The notes under the pieces are model-generated. The model was not told where the DNA came from and did no database searches. It worked only from the letters and a program-made list of their open reading frames with translations. Shown here piece by piece: positions 18,258 through 26,492 of a stretch of DNA of 64,000 nucleotides. Each line of letters opens with the position of its first letter. The first letter of the stretch is position 1. Made by a program: the position numbers and the translations under genes. The DNA lies in NCBI GenBank assembly GCA_035934995.1, contig DASYXI010000007.1, positions 108,900 to 172,899 of the forward strand. The letters run 5' to 3'. Origin of the DNA: REEB95 sp035934995. GTDB lineage: Bacteria > Pseudomonadota > Alphaproteobacteria > ATCC43930 > CGMCC-115725.

Positions 18258-18659
18258 ATGACGATTTTCCAACGGCAATTGATCGTAATGCTGGCCATTT
18301 CTCTTCCCCTGGCCGGCTGTGGCGTCGGTGGCCCCGCGCACGGCCCCCCGGACGCGCACGCGGCCGCCGTCGTCGACATGGGCTTCGAAAGCTTCACGCC
18401 GGCAACCGTGACCGTCAAAGCCGGACAGTCCGTCGAGTGGCGCAACACGTCGCCGATCACGCACTCGGTCAGCTTCGATCCCAAGGCCGCGGCGAAAGCC
18501 GGTGATGCCGCGCTGCCGCCCGGTGCACAGCCCTTCGCATCGGGCGATATCGCCGCCGGCAACGTTTATCTCCACACGTTCGACGCGCCGGGCACCTATC
18601 GTTATTTCTGTACGCACCATGAAGGCGGCGGCATGCTCGGCACTGTCGTCGTGCAGTAA
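18258..18659 (+). CDS. Cupredoxin (plastocyanin/amicyanin-like) lipoprotein
   Basis: 133 residues. A lipoprotein signal ends in LPLAGC, lipidated at C21. The blue-copper fold includes ATVTVKAGQSVEWRNTSPITH, giving ligand H69, and YRYFCTHHEGGGM, giving C118, H120 or H121 and M126, the type-1 copper set. It should be an envelope-anchored electron carrier or copper-binding protein. Start at ATG 18258 was chosen because it makes the lipoprotein signal normal; a longer frame to 18219 adds a leader of no such character. It is preceded by a structured intergenic region. Confidence 0.9.
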   Translation: MTIFQRQLIVMLAISLPLAGCGVGGPAHGPPDAHAAAVVDMGFESFTPATVTVKAGQSVEWRNTSPITHSVSFDPKAAAKAGDAALPPGAQPFASGDIAAGNVYLHTFDAPGTYRYFCTHHEGGGMLGTVVVQ

Positions 18660-18730
18660 AGCGCCGCCCGCTCTCCGCCGCCGGGCCGGCATGATGGCCC
18701 GCCCCCCGACTCTTTGCTATTTAGGACACC

Positions 18731-18820
18731 GGATGGGTGGCCGAGCGGTTTAAGGCACCGGTCTTGAAAACCGGCACACGGGCAACCGTGTCGTGGGTTC
18801 GAATCCCACCCCATCCGCCA
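18731..18820 (+). tRNA. tRNA-Ser (anticodon TGA)
   Basis: A 90-base type-II tRNA with acceptor stem GGATGGG pairing CCCATCC, anticodon loop CTTGAAA giving anticodon TGA, a long variable arm (GGCACACGGGCAACCGTGTC region), T-loop GGTTCGAATCC and encoded CCA. A T-run (AATTTTTGC) lies shortly downstream. No integrase is adjacent. Confidence 0.97.
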
Positions 18821-18919
18821 TAAATCTTCCCAATTTTTGCGGCATCGTCGACGTCGTGCGCCAACCGATCAGTATGGGTTTGCAACCTATACGCGGCTGG
18901 CGCGTTTACGGATCGCCCC

Positions 18920-19387
18920 ATGCCGCGCCTTAGCCTCGTCGCCGGATTGATCGTCGGATCGCTCGCCGCCATCGTCGGCGGGGTGACGTCACTGCCAAAC
19001 GTCACGATCGGCCGCACGAGTGTCAGCGCGGCTTTGCCGCCAGACCCCCAGCTGCTGGTGTGCCGCCAGCAGGGCAAGATGCATATGGGCGTCGCGTCGT
19101 GGTATGGCGGGCCAATGTTCCACGAGACCGCAAACGGCGAAAAATTCCAGCCCGACAGGATGGCGGCGGCTTCGCGGACCCTGCCCTTCAACACGACCGT
19201 GCGCGTCACCAACCGGCGCAACGGTCGCTCGGTGGTGGTGCGGATCAACGACCGCGGCCCTTACGTGCACGGCCGGCTGATCGATCTCACACCCGAAGCT
19301 GCGGCCAAACTCGATATGAAGCATAATGGCCTCGCGCCCGTCTCGATCGAGATCGTCCGTAACGATCCACCGGTCGCCGACCGCTGA
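18920..19387 (+). CDS. RlpA-like double-psi beta-barrel protein
   Basis: 155 residues with an N-terminal hydrophobic signal or anchor (LSLVAGLIVGSLAAIVGG) and an RlpA-type domain from GVASWYGGPMFHETANGEKF to VRINDRGPYVHGRLIDLTPEAA. The latter contains the conserved DRGP block with the aspartate used by RlpA lytic transglycosylases for naked glycan strands. Unlike canonical RlpA it has no C-terminal SPOR domain, which would normally target it to the septum. Activity on peptidoglycan is inferred from family. It follows tRNA-Ser and precedes a TPR protein. Confidence 0.9.
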   Translation: MPRLSLVAGLIVGSLAAIVGGVTSLPNVTIGRTSVSAALPPDPQLLVCRQQGKMHMGVASWYGGPMFHETANGEKFQPDRMAAASRTLPFNTTVRVTNRRNGRSVVVRINDRGPYVHGRLIDLTPEAAAKLDMKHNGLAPVSIEIVRNDPPVADR

Positions 19388-19420
19388 ACGTGCGACGGTT
19401 CGCTGCGTGCTGGCTCCATC

Positions 19421-20341
19421 ATGTCGAAAACTCGTCGCCCATCCACCCCTTCTCCCGCTGCCGCCTTGCTCGCGATCGGGCTTTTGGGCGCGCCGGTGTC
19501 GCCGCAGCTTGCGCAGCAATTCGATCAATGCGCTGGCGAGGGCGATACCACGTCAGCCGTGCGCATCGACGCGTGCGGCGCGCTGATCGCGTCGAATGCA
19601 CTCGATCCGATCAATCTCGCGGCTGCCTACGATAATCGCGGCAATGCCTACGCGGCGGAACACGATTTCGACCACGCCATCGCGGACTACGAGCAGGCCA
19701 CCAAGCTCAATCCCGACGACGCAACCGCTTTCACCAACCTTGGCCTTGCCTATGCCGGCAACGGCGCGTACGACCGCGCCATCGACGCTTATAGCCATGC
19801 CCTGACGCTCCGGCCGAACGACGCGTCGACGCTCGACAATCGCGGACTTGCTTATGCGAAGCTGACGCAATTCGACCGCGCGATCGCCGACTACAACGCG
19901 GCGCTCAAAGTCGCGCCCAGCGCCGCCATCGTCTTTGATCGCGGCAATGCCTATGCCGGCCACGGTCAATACGACCAAGCCATCGCCGATTACGATGCCG
20001 CGCTCAAGCTCGAGCCGAACTCGGCCACTATGCTCAACAATCGCGGGCTTGCCCGCGCCGCCAAAGGGCAATACGCCGAAGCCATCGCCGATTACGATGC
20101 CGCGCTCAAGCTTGAGCCGAACTCGGCATTCGCTTTCAACAATCGTGGGCTCGCCCTGGCGCGACAGGGGCACGACGACCGCGCCATCGCCGATTACAAC
20201 CGGGCGATCAAGATCAACCCGAGCTACGCCGCGGCCTATTACAACCGCGGTCTCGCGCGGCAACGCGGTGGCGACAGCAAGGCCGGCGCCGCCGACATCG
20301 CTAAGGCCGAGCAGATCGATCCGAGGATTGCCAGCCGCTAA
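19421..20341 (+). CDS. Periplasmic-type tetratricopeptide repeat protein
   Basis: 306 residues: N-terminal hydrophobic leader (AAALLAIGLLGAPVSPQLA) followed by about eight TPR units of 34 residues, e.g. AYDNRGNAYAAEHDFDHAIADYEQAT and IADYDAALKLEPNS twice. Two adjacent units are nearly identical at DNA level (around 19978-20025 and 20086-20128, 102 bases apart), indicating recent duplication. Two cysteines before the repeats could form a disulphide. It probably scaffolds partner proteins in the envelope; the partners are unknown. Placed 33 bases after the RlpA-like gene on the same strand. Confidence 0.85.
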   Translation: MSKTRRPSTPSPAAALLAIGLLGAPVSPQLAQQFDQCAGEGDTTSAVRIDACGALIASNALDPINLAAAYDNRGNAYAAEHDFDHAIADYEQATKLNPDDATAFTNLGLAYAGNGAYDRAIDAYSHALTLRPNDASTLDNRGLAYAKLTQFDRAIADYNAALKVAPSAAIVFDRGNAYAGHGQYDQAIADYDAALKLEPNSATMLNNRGLARAAKGQYAEAIADYDAALKLEPNSAFAFNNRGLALARQGHDDRAIADYNRAIKINPSYAAAYYNRGLARQRGGDSKAGAADIAKAEQIDPRIASR

Positions 20342-20457
20342 ACGCTTCGCGTCGACCTGATTTGGCGCGTGGCCGGTATCAACGGAGCCCGAAACCTAAA
20401 ATGCGCGCGTAAGCAGCTTGCTGCGCCGCGCGACTCTACGTTACGATCCGATTCGTT

Positions 20458-20485
20458 GCTAGCGGGGGACGGGCGCTAGCGGGGG
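20458..20485. repeat. Direct repeat GCTAGCGGGGG, two copies, 17-base period
   Basis: Copies at 20458-20468 and 20475-20485 separated by ACGGGC, 28 bases before the bactofilin start codon. This may be a regulatory site of the bactofilin pair or simple slippage. Confidence 0.5.
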
Positions 20486-20512
20486 TCTGTTTGACTTGGG
20501 GTTGGTATTGTC

Positions 20513-20923
20513 ATGCCCGCGTTGTCGCAGGTTGCGTTGGCACCGGTGCCGCTTGGTAACACCGGCGCCGAATTTTTCACGTCGCATCTCGGCAAGGCCC
20601 TCACCGTCAAGGGCCGGCTGGAGACGACCGGGATCGTCCACATCGATGGCCACGTTAACGGGCAGATCACCGCCGACCGTTTGGTCATCGGCGCTGGTGG
20701 CTACGTCGAAGGCGACATCATCGCCAACGACGTGCGGATCGGCGGGCGCTTCACCGGGCGTATATACGCACGCCATGTCACGCTCGACGGCTCGGCCGAC
20801 ATAACCGGCCGGATCTTCCATCACACTGTCACGGTTGCAAAAGGTGCGCGGATCGACGGGCGCATGCCCTGGCGTCCGCTCAACTTCTTTGAAAGGCTCG
20901 AACATCTCCGGGAGGCGCAGTAA
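20513..20923 (+). CDS. Bactofilin (polymer-forming cytoskeletal protein), first copy
   Basis: 136 residues with the bactofilin (DUF583) core of short right-handed beta-helix rungs: LTVKGRLETTGIVHIDGHVN, DRLVIGAGGYVEGDIIANDV, RIGGRFTGRIYARHVTLDG. N- and C-terminal tails are short and unstructured, as in Caulobacter BacA/BacB. Bactofilins form non-nucleotide-dependent filaments that recruit cell-wall enzymes or position organelles. Its stop shares a base with the start of the second bactofilin (TAATG), so the two are translated together and probably co-polymerise. Confidence 0.93.
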   Translation: MPALSQVALAPVPLGNTGAEFFTSHLGKALTVKGRLETTGIVHIDGHVNGQITADRLVIGAGGYVEGDIIANDVRIGGRFTGRIYARHVTLDGSADITGRIFHHTVTVAKGARIDGRMPWRPLNFFERLEHLREAQ

Positions 20924-21495
20924 TGAATATGTTCACACGCAACGACAAATCGTTCGATACGACCGCCGGCAGTACGACGCCGGTGCGCGACAAGACCGAA
21001 ACTGCGGTCGCGCCGATCGCCGACACCAAGCGCACGCCGCCGCCGGCGCCGACGACCTACGAAGTCGCGGCGCCGCAAACGCGCGTAGTTTCGGTGATCA
21101 GCAAGGCGCTCAAGATCACCGGCCAGCTCGAGAGCACCGAAGACATTCAGGTCGACGGTGAAGTCGACGGCGACGTGCGCGGCATTTCGGTCAAGATCGG
21201 CAGCAACGCCAAGGTCAAGGGCACGGTCTATGGCGATACCGTCGAACTGGCCGGCACGATCGACGGCAAGATCGAAGCCAAAAAAGTCGTGCTCACCAGC
21301 ACGGCGCATATGTCCGGCGACGTGATCCATCAGGACATCAAAATCGAATCCGGCGCGTACATCGACGGTCATTGCCGGCCCGAGTTCGGCAAGGCCGCCA
21401 ACAAGAACGCCCATGCGACCGCCAAACCGGCGGCCGCGGCGGCAAGCGCACCGGTCAAAACGGGATCGGTCGCCGAGTTCGGCCAACGCGCCTGA
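20923..21495 (+). CDS. Bactofilin, second copy with Ala/Pro-rich tails
   Basis: 190 residues: a disordered N-terminal tail (about 1-50), the bactofilin core (VISKALKITGQLESTEDIQV, GDVRGISVKIGSNAKVKG, YGDTVELAGTIDGKIEA, HMSGDVIHQDIKIESGAYI), and a long Ala/Lys-rich tail (HATAKPAAAAASAPVKTG). The longer tails may bind membrane or peptidoglycan enzymes. It starts on the stop of the first bactofilin. The neighbourhood (RlpA-like protein, SPOR-domain gene, TPR protein) suggests a role in cell-wall morphogenesis, which is inference. Confidence 0.93.
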   Translation: MNMFTRNDKSFDTTAGSTTPVRDKTETAVAPIADTKRTPPPAPTTYEVAAPQTRVVSVISKALKITGQLESTEDIQVDGEVDGDVRGISVKIGSNAKVKGTVYGDTVELAGTIDGKIEAKKVVLTSTAHMSGDVIHQDIKIESGAYIDGHCRPEFGKAANKNAHATAKPAAAAASAPVKTGSVAEFGQRA

Positions 21496-21623
21496 GCCGG
21501 CCGGCAAGCGTCGGCCGCTTCGAGCCTACCCGTCGCCCTGCGCGCCGTTAGCGCGTGGAAGTCCTTGATATTTGCCTTCACCCGCATCGCGGCGGCGGTT
21601 GCGCCGCGGCCCGATGACCGCTA

Positions 21624-23066
21624 ATGACAGGGCAAACCAGCGGCGGGCCGGGGGGCAATGCGGCGGTTTTGGGGGATACCGGTACGCTGTACGGATTGGC
21701 GACGATCCTGTTGATCGCGCCCTTCTTCGCTTTCCGCGATGTTCCCCTCTACGACCTGCCCAGCCGCATCGCCGGCTTGCAGATTCTCTTCGGCGAAACG
21801 CCGGACGCGAGCGCCTATTACACCGCCGCTTGGAAACTGGTGCCCGATCTCGCGGCCGCCGGTTGGGTCGGCGCCTTCCATTGGATCGTTTCGGTCGATA
21901 CCGCCGTCCGGGTTTTCCTAGCCGTCACTGTGGCGCAGCTGTTCTGGGGCGCGATCACGCTTCACAAGGCGCTCTTCGGCGGGCGCAGCCGTTTTGCGTT
22001 TGCGGCCGTGTTGTTCGCTTATAACGGCCCGCTGCTGCTCGGATTCATCAATCTCAGCTTCGGTCTCGGGATGGTGCTGTGGGCGACGGCGGCCTGGATC
22101 CGCTGGCGCGACGCGCCGTGGGCGCTGCCCTGCTTCGCCGTGGTGAGCTGCCTCATCCTGCTGGCCCATCTATTCGCCTTTGCGGTCTATTTACTCATCA
22201 TCTGCGCCTACGAGATCGGCGCCGCGCGGCAACGACGGCGACATCCGCGCCGCGAATGGCTCGCGCTGCTGCATCTGCTGGTGCCCGTGGCGCTCTATGC
22301 GTTCGGCATGCGCCATGTCATCGGCGGCGGCCTCGCCTACGTCTCTCCCCCGCTCAAATTCATCCAGCTTGCCGGCGCGATCGGTTTCTACAATCCGCTG
22401 TTCGACATGCTGTCGCTGCTGGCCGCGCTGCTTGGTCTGGCTCTTGTCGCGCAACGTCTCGAATTCGCGCGCGAGATGACGCTGCCAATAGCGGCCCTCG
22501 TCGTCACTTACGCCGCGCTGCCGCATCAGATCGGCGTCACGCCCTTCGTCAATTATCGCCTGCCGCCGGTGATCGCGTTGCTGCTCTGCGGCAGCTTGAA
22601 TTGGCGTGAAAGCCGCCGGCGGACACACGCCGAACTCTTCGTCGCCACGCTCTTCGTATTGCGCTGGCTGGTGACGGTCGTGCAGTTTCACGGTTGGCAG
22701 GTCGATTATGCACAATACCGCGCCGCGTTTGCCCAACTGCCGCCGGGCGCCAAGCTCCTGCCGCTGACGCGCGACGCCAATGCCGTCGATCCTGCCGCGC
22801 ATCCGCCGCTGGCCGATATCGCCGCCCTCGCCGTCGGCGAACGCGGCGCGCTGGTCCCCGATCTCTTCGCCGGTTCGCGCTATGAACTGGTCGACTATCA
22901 GCCGCCCTATCAGGCGGTTGCGACGCAAGTTCCGACCGCCGCGTTGGCGCCGATGTTCGACGACGTGCTGCTAATCCGGCTGGATGAATTGTCGGCGGCG
23001 CAGGTGCCGCGCTATCGCGAAATCGCGCGCGGCCGCACGTTCGCTCTCGGACGGATCGATCGCTGA
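21624..23066 (+). CDS. Polytopic membrane protein of unknown function
   Basis: 480 residues with about nine or ten hydrophobic segments (LYGLATILLIAPFFAF, VRVFLAVTVAQLFWGAI, LLLGFINLSFGLGMVLWATA, FAVVSCLILLAHLFAFAVYL, ELFVATLFVLRWLVTVVQF). A C-terminal soluble part of about 120 residues is rich in Pro/Ala (PPGAKLLPLTRDANAV, LVPDLFAGSRYELVDYQPPY). The layout of an N-terminal membrane part with a periplasmic tail resembles GT-C-type or O-antigen-related proteins, but no conserved motif was seen, so no function is assigned. Downstream is a small minus-strand gene ending 30 bases away. Confidence 0.8.
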   Translation: MTGQTSGGPGGNAAVLGDTGTLYGLATILLIAPFFAFRDVPLYDLPSRIAGLQILFGETPDASAYYTAAWKLVPDLAAAGWVGAFHWIVSVDTAVRVFLAVTVAQLFWGAITLHKALFGGRSRFAFAAVLFAYNGPLLLGFINLSFGLGMVLWATAAWIRWRDAPWALPCFAVVSCLILLAHLFAFAVYLLIICAYEIGAARQRRRHPRREWLALLHLLVPVALYAFGMRHVIGGGLAYVSPPLKFIQLAGAIGFYNPLFDMLSLLAALLGLALVAQRLEFAREMTLPIAALVVTYAALPHQIGVTPFVNYRLPPVIALLLCGSLNWRESRRRTHAELFVATLFVLRWLVTVVQFHGWQVDYAQYRAAFAQLPPGAKLLPLTRDANAVDPAAHPPLADIAALAVGERGALVPDLFAGSRYELVDYQPPYQAVATQVPTAALAPMFDDVLLIRLDELSAAQVPRYREIARGRTFALGRIDR

Positions 23067-23095
23067 TTTCTCGGCAGAGCGTTACCGCGCCGTCG

Positions 23096-23278
23096 TCACT
23101 CCCCCTCGTCCAACCCCGCTTCGTCGTCAAGTGCGCGGGCAATGCGTTCAAGTTCGCGAACCACGTCGGGCACCGCCGTTAACTCCGCCAGATCGCGGCA
23201 ACGCCGAGCGAGGTCACGCAGGCGCTCGCTGTGCGCGCCCTCCGCAACGCCGTGTCCTCTACCCATTCGAGATGCCAT
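23096..23278 (-). CDS. Small hypothetical protein, 60 residues
   Basis: Starts MASRMGRGHGVAEGAHSERL with AGGAG seven bases upstream of the ATG at 23278. The remainder is an alpha-helical, charged sequence (RDLARRCRDLAELTAVPDVV, then ELERIARALDDEAG) of a type often seen as small conserved proteins in Rhizobiales. A longer open frame upstream has no ribosome-binding site and a composition unlike protein. Function unknown. It faces the end of the polytopic membrane protein gene. Confidence 0.65.
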   Translation of the reverse strand: MASRMGRGHGVAEGAHSERLRDLARRCRDLAELTAVPDVVRELERIARALDDEAGLDEGE

Positions 23279-23673
23279 TTCCCGCTCCTGACGCCTGACG
23301 CGCCGTCCCCAAGGCGGACGGCAGGCCACGGTTGCACAACTGTGCGCTTTCGCTTCCGGGGGCACAACCGCACCCCGCGCAACGCTGCCCTTTGGAAAGG
23401 AAAGCACCGATTTTCGTCGCGTTTTCGGGTCCGATTCGGCCGGCATTTGGCCGGATCCGACCCTTCGGCGGCCGGCTTCCGTCGCGCCGCAAAGGTGCAT
23501 CCAACGACCGTGTGTGGCCCTGTCCGAGTTATCTACGCAATCAATGGGCTTCGCGGCGATTCGTGGCCAGATTCTGGCCGTTTCGGCGTAGGTCGTGTGT
23601 CACGCGCATGATAAATTTTTGCGATCCGCCGCCCGTGCCGGCAGGGGGGCCATTCAAGGAGGTCGCCGGCAGA
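23279..23673. other. Intergenic region with one imperfect inverted repeat
   Basis: About 395 bases. The only structure seen is an imperfect inverted repeat at 23427-23463 (GGGTCCGATTCGGCC facing GGCCGGATCCGACCC over ATTT context). The end of the region carries AAGGAGGT (23656-23663), the ribosome-binding site of the following broken gene. No further gene was supported. Confidence 0.5.
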
Positions 23674-24477
23674 GTGGACAACCCGTCTGAAACCGCCCCA
23701 CGTTCCGGTGGAATCGTCGGCGCCATCCTGTTGATGGCGGTGCTGTTTGTGCTCGTTCTCGGCGTTTACGGCGCAGTTTCCATCGACACGTTTGGGCCGG
23801 CGCGGATGCAGCATGCGACGGCGCCAGCACCTTCGACGGCAACGACGCCATCGGTCGCGACCGAGCCGCCGTCACTGCCCCCGACGGTTGCAATACCCGA
23901 TCAAGTAAACCCGACGGCGGGCCGCACGTTCGAGGCGGCGAAGCCGGCCTATTGGGTCGAATATGGCGCCTATCGCGGTTCGTTCTATGCCCAGAAGCTG
24001 GTCGAACGGCTCGGTACGGTCGGCATCAAAGCCGAGATCAACAAGTCCGCGGTGCCGGCGGCGAACTCTATTACAGCGTCCGTTCGGCCGCGGCTGGTGA
24101 CCGCAGCACCGGCAGACGCCACCACCAAGCTGGCCGGCGCAGCTTGGCATCGTGCCGTTGCTTCACAGCGGCGGTAACCCCGGCGCGGCGCAGCCGGGTG
24201 TCGCCAAGATCGAGCCGACGGCATCGGGAGCGCATTATTGGGTGCAATTCGGGGCCTACAACACGCCACATTATGCCATCGCGTTGCGTGATCGGCTGCA
24301 CCGCAGCGGTATCGACGCGACGATCGTCGAACGCCACCAGCCGGGCTATGCGCGTTATCTGGTCCGGACACCATCGTCGCTCGGCCGCGAGACGAAGCGC
24401 AGAGCCTCGCGGTGCGCGGCCAGTCCGCGCTCGGCATCCAACCCTTGGTCGGCCAGGCGCCGGGACCAGCGGCCTAA
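23674..24477 (+). pseudogene. Membrane protein with two SPOR domains, broken by four frame changes
   Basis: GTG 23674 is chosen because AAGGAGGT lies 10 bases before it; an upstream ATG at 23608 is in frame but lacks such a site. The product begins VDNPSETAPRSGGIVGA followed by a transmembrane segment (ILLMAVLFVLVLGVYGAV), a Pro/Ala/Thr linker and a first SPOR domain (YWVEYGAYRGSFYAQKLVER). Frames change near 24055, 24107, 24150 and 24388; a second SPOR domain follows (HYWVQFGAYNTPHYAIALRD) and the last in-frame stop is TAA 24475-24477. SPOR domains bind denuded septal peptidoglycan, so an intact version would sit at the division site. Confidence 0.75.
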
Positions 24478-24550
24478 CTTCGCGCAAGGTTTTGAATTTG
24501 GCGGCGTTTTGGAGTAGTTCGGGCACTTACCCGCGCGCCAGACCCGTCCG

Positions 24551-25180
24551 ATGATCCTCACCCCGCTTGCCGACGACCGGCTTCCCACCGCTCTCGCGCT
24601 CTTTGCCGAAGCGTTGCCGGCCGGCCGCATGCGGATGCTGTTTGGACGCTTGGCTGAGGGCGCCAAAGCCGCTCGCGCGACGACCAAAAGTGCTGTTAAG
24701 AATCACGCGGATGCGATTGACCTTATAACAAAAATCGGCATCGGCCTAAGACCGGGAGCGCCGCAGCTCGACGTTTCTTGGGATGGCACCATGCTGCGCT
24801 GCGAAACCGAAGCCTACGTGCTGTTGCACGAAGTTGCGCATTTTCAGCTCGCGGCGCCGACGCGGCGGCAACAGGTCGATTTCGGCCTTGGTCCCGGTCC
24901 CGAAACCGGTGATCGCGCACGAGCGGCCCAAGCACAATCCCTGTTCAGCCTGGCGCGGGAGCGCGAAGAAGCAATGGCGTCGCTGCTCGGCATCCTGTGG
25001 GAAGCCGAACTCGGCCATCCCGCCCTCGCCTCGCTGCTCGATCAGAATTGGCTCGAAGGCGCCGGCCGTCCGGGCACGGCCGCGCATTTCGTTGACATTG
25101 TCACGACGCTCGAGCGCGGCGGCTTTGTTGACGGCACTGGCCGGCCGCAAATGCGGCTTCGCCAGCACGCCGACGCCTAA
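24551..25180 (+). CDS. HEXXH-motif protein, putative metallopeptidase (unknown family)
   Basis: 209 residues without signal peptide. The central sequence AYVLLHEVAHFQLA holds an HEVAH zinc-binding motif (H93, E94, H97) and 42-43 residues later E139/E140 in a helical AREREEAMASLLGILWEAEL, a spacing compatible with a gluzincin third ligand. The N-terminal 60 residues are basic and helical. No known family was recognised, and the protein could instead be a non-catalytic relative. It stands 74 bases after the broken SPOR gene, with no operon partner. Confidence 0.7.
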   Translation: MILTPLADDRLPTALALFAEALPAGRMRMLFGRLAEGAKAARATTKSAVKNHADAIDLITKIGIGLRPGAPQLDVSWDGTMLRCETEAYVLLHEVAHFQLAAPTRRQQVDFGLGPGPETGDRARAAQAQSLFSLAREREEAMASLLGILWEAELGHPALASLLDQNWLEGAGRPGTAAHFVDIVTTLERGGFVDGTGRPQMRLRQHADA

Positions 25181-25196
25181 CCGCGACTTGGCTTAA

Positions 25197-25421
25197 TCAG
25201 GCGGCGTCGATCGCCGGCGCGGCGTCATTGACCGATTCGGTGGTGTTGAGGATGTGAATGGCGAGGCAACGCTGGAACGCCGTCGGCCGGCGCCACGCGA
25301 TCAACCGCTCGATCAAGCTCACGCCCGCGATCGCTTGCGCCGAATTCGGGCGCTTATTCACGCGCGGCACCGACCACGGTTTCCACGCCGGATCGAGTCG
25401 CGCCATCGTCGTATCGTGCAT
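25197..25421 (-). CDS. Small hypothetical protein, 74 residues
   Basis: Begins MHDTTMARLDPAWKPWSVP with GGGGAG about 6 bases before the ATG at 25421. It contains a basic/aromatic stretch (LIERLIAWRRPTAFQRCL) and an acidic-Ala tail (ESVNDAAPAIDAA). No domain recognised. The ribosome-binding site and composition favour a real gene; function unknown. It ends 17 bases from the convergent HEXXH protein gene. Confidence 0.55.
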   Translation of the reverse strand: MHDTTMARLDPAWKPWSVPRVNKRPNSAQAIAGVSLIERLIAWRRPTAFQRCLAIHILNTTESVNDAAPAIDAA

Positions 25422-25558
25422 CGGGATTCTCCCCTTCGAACTCTCGGCCGTTCTGGCCTGACGCCCGAGACTCGGTTCGGAATGGTTAGTTTTTGGTTAA
25501 TGATGCTCGTTGCTCACATACATTATTGCGGCCTAACTGACTGACGGAGAAAGAATAA

Positions 25559-26492
25559 ATGAAACAATCCACAGACAAGGTGGCGTTCCTCGGCATCGGG
25601 CTGATGGGAAGCCGCATGACGCGCAACCTGCTCGCCGCCGGCCACCGACTGATCGTATGGAACCGCAGTAAATCCAAGGCCGAATCGTTGGCCGCGCAGG
25701 GCGCCATCGCCGCAAACAGCGCTGCGGCGGCGGTGGACGGTGCCGGCACGATCATCACCATGTTGGCCAACGGACCGGCGGTCGAATCGGTGTTTTTTGG
25801 CGCCGAAAACGCCGCCACGAAGATCGCTGCTGGCGCTCTCTGGTGATCGACATGAGCCCCTCGGCGCTGCCTGACCTCGCCCGCGCCCACGCCAAGCGAT
25901 TTGCGGCGCGCGGCATCGACCTATCTCGACGCGCCAGTGTCCGGTGGCACTATCGGCGCCGAACAAGCCACCCTGGCGATCATGGCGGGCGGCACGCTGG
26001 CGGCTTTCCAGCGCGCCGCCCCTATTTTCGCCGCGCTCGGCCGCGCGACCTTGGTCGGTCCGGCCGGCTCGGGTCAGCTTGCCAAGCTCGCCAACCAGGC
26101 AATTGTCGCCGTGACCATTGGTGCCGTCGCTGAAGCGCTTCTACTCGCTGCCGCTGGTGGCGCCGATCCGGCCGCGGTACGGCAGGCGATCCTGGGCGGT
26201 TTTGCCGATTCGCGGGTGTTAGAGGTGCACGGTAATTAGGATGATATTACGGGATTTTGTCCCCGGTGGCCCCGCGGACCATCAGGTCAAGGATTGCGCC
26301 ACGATCGTGGCCACCGCCAAAGCTGCCGGCCTCACCCTGCCCTTTGCCGAAACCGCCCTAGCGTTGTTCCAAGGCCTGGTCGCTCATGGCGGCGCGCGCT
26401 ACGACCACAGCGCGCTTGTTCTCGAGCTCGAGAGCGGCCGTAATGCGCCGGCCCGCATCGGCACCGCGCCCGATCGGCTGCCGGCGGTCTAG
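25559..26492 (+). pseudogene. 3-hydroxyisobutyrate dehydrogenase-type NAD(P) oxidoreductase, broken
   Basis: The N-terminal segment (KVAFLGIGLMGSRMTRNLLA, then VWNRSKSKAESLAAQGA) is the Rossmann fold of the beta-hydroxyacid dehydrogenase family. The frame changes near 25843 (an extra CT or one lost base before GTGATCGACATGAGCCC), near 25925 (one extra C) and near 26238 (one extra T). The rest is recovered in pieces: VIDMSPSALPDLARAHAKRF, YLDAPVSGGTIGAEQATLAI, LAKLANQAIVAVTIGAVAEA and RDFVPGGPADHQVKDCATIV. The family catalytic lysine lies in LAKLANQ. The gene ends overlapping the convergent 2-hydroxyacid dehydrogenase by four bases. Confidence 0.85.

Noticed and set aside
18731..18820. tRNA-Ser as prophage or island attachment site
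   Set aside because: No integrase, no direct repeat of the tRNA 3' end and no mobile genes next to it.
14979..26492. Explaining every frameshift as long-read indel error
   Set aside because: Shifts avoid long conserved genes and include both losses and gains, so error alone does not fit, although it cannot be excluded without reads.
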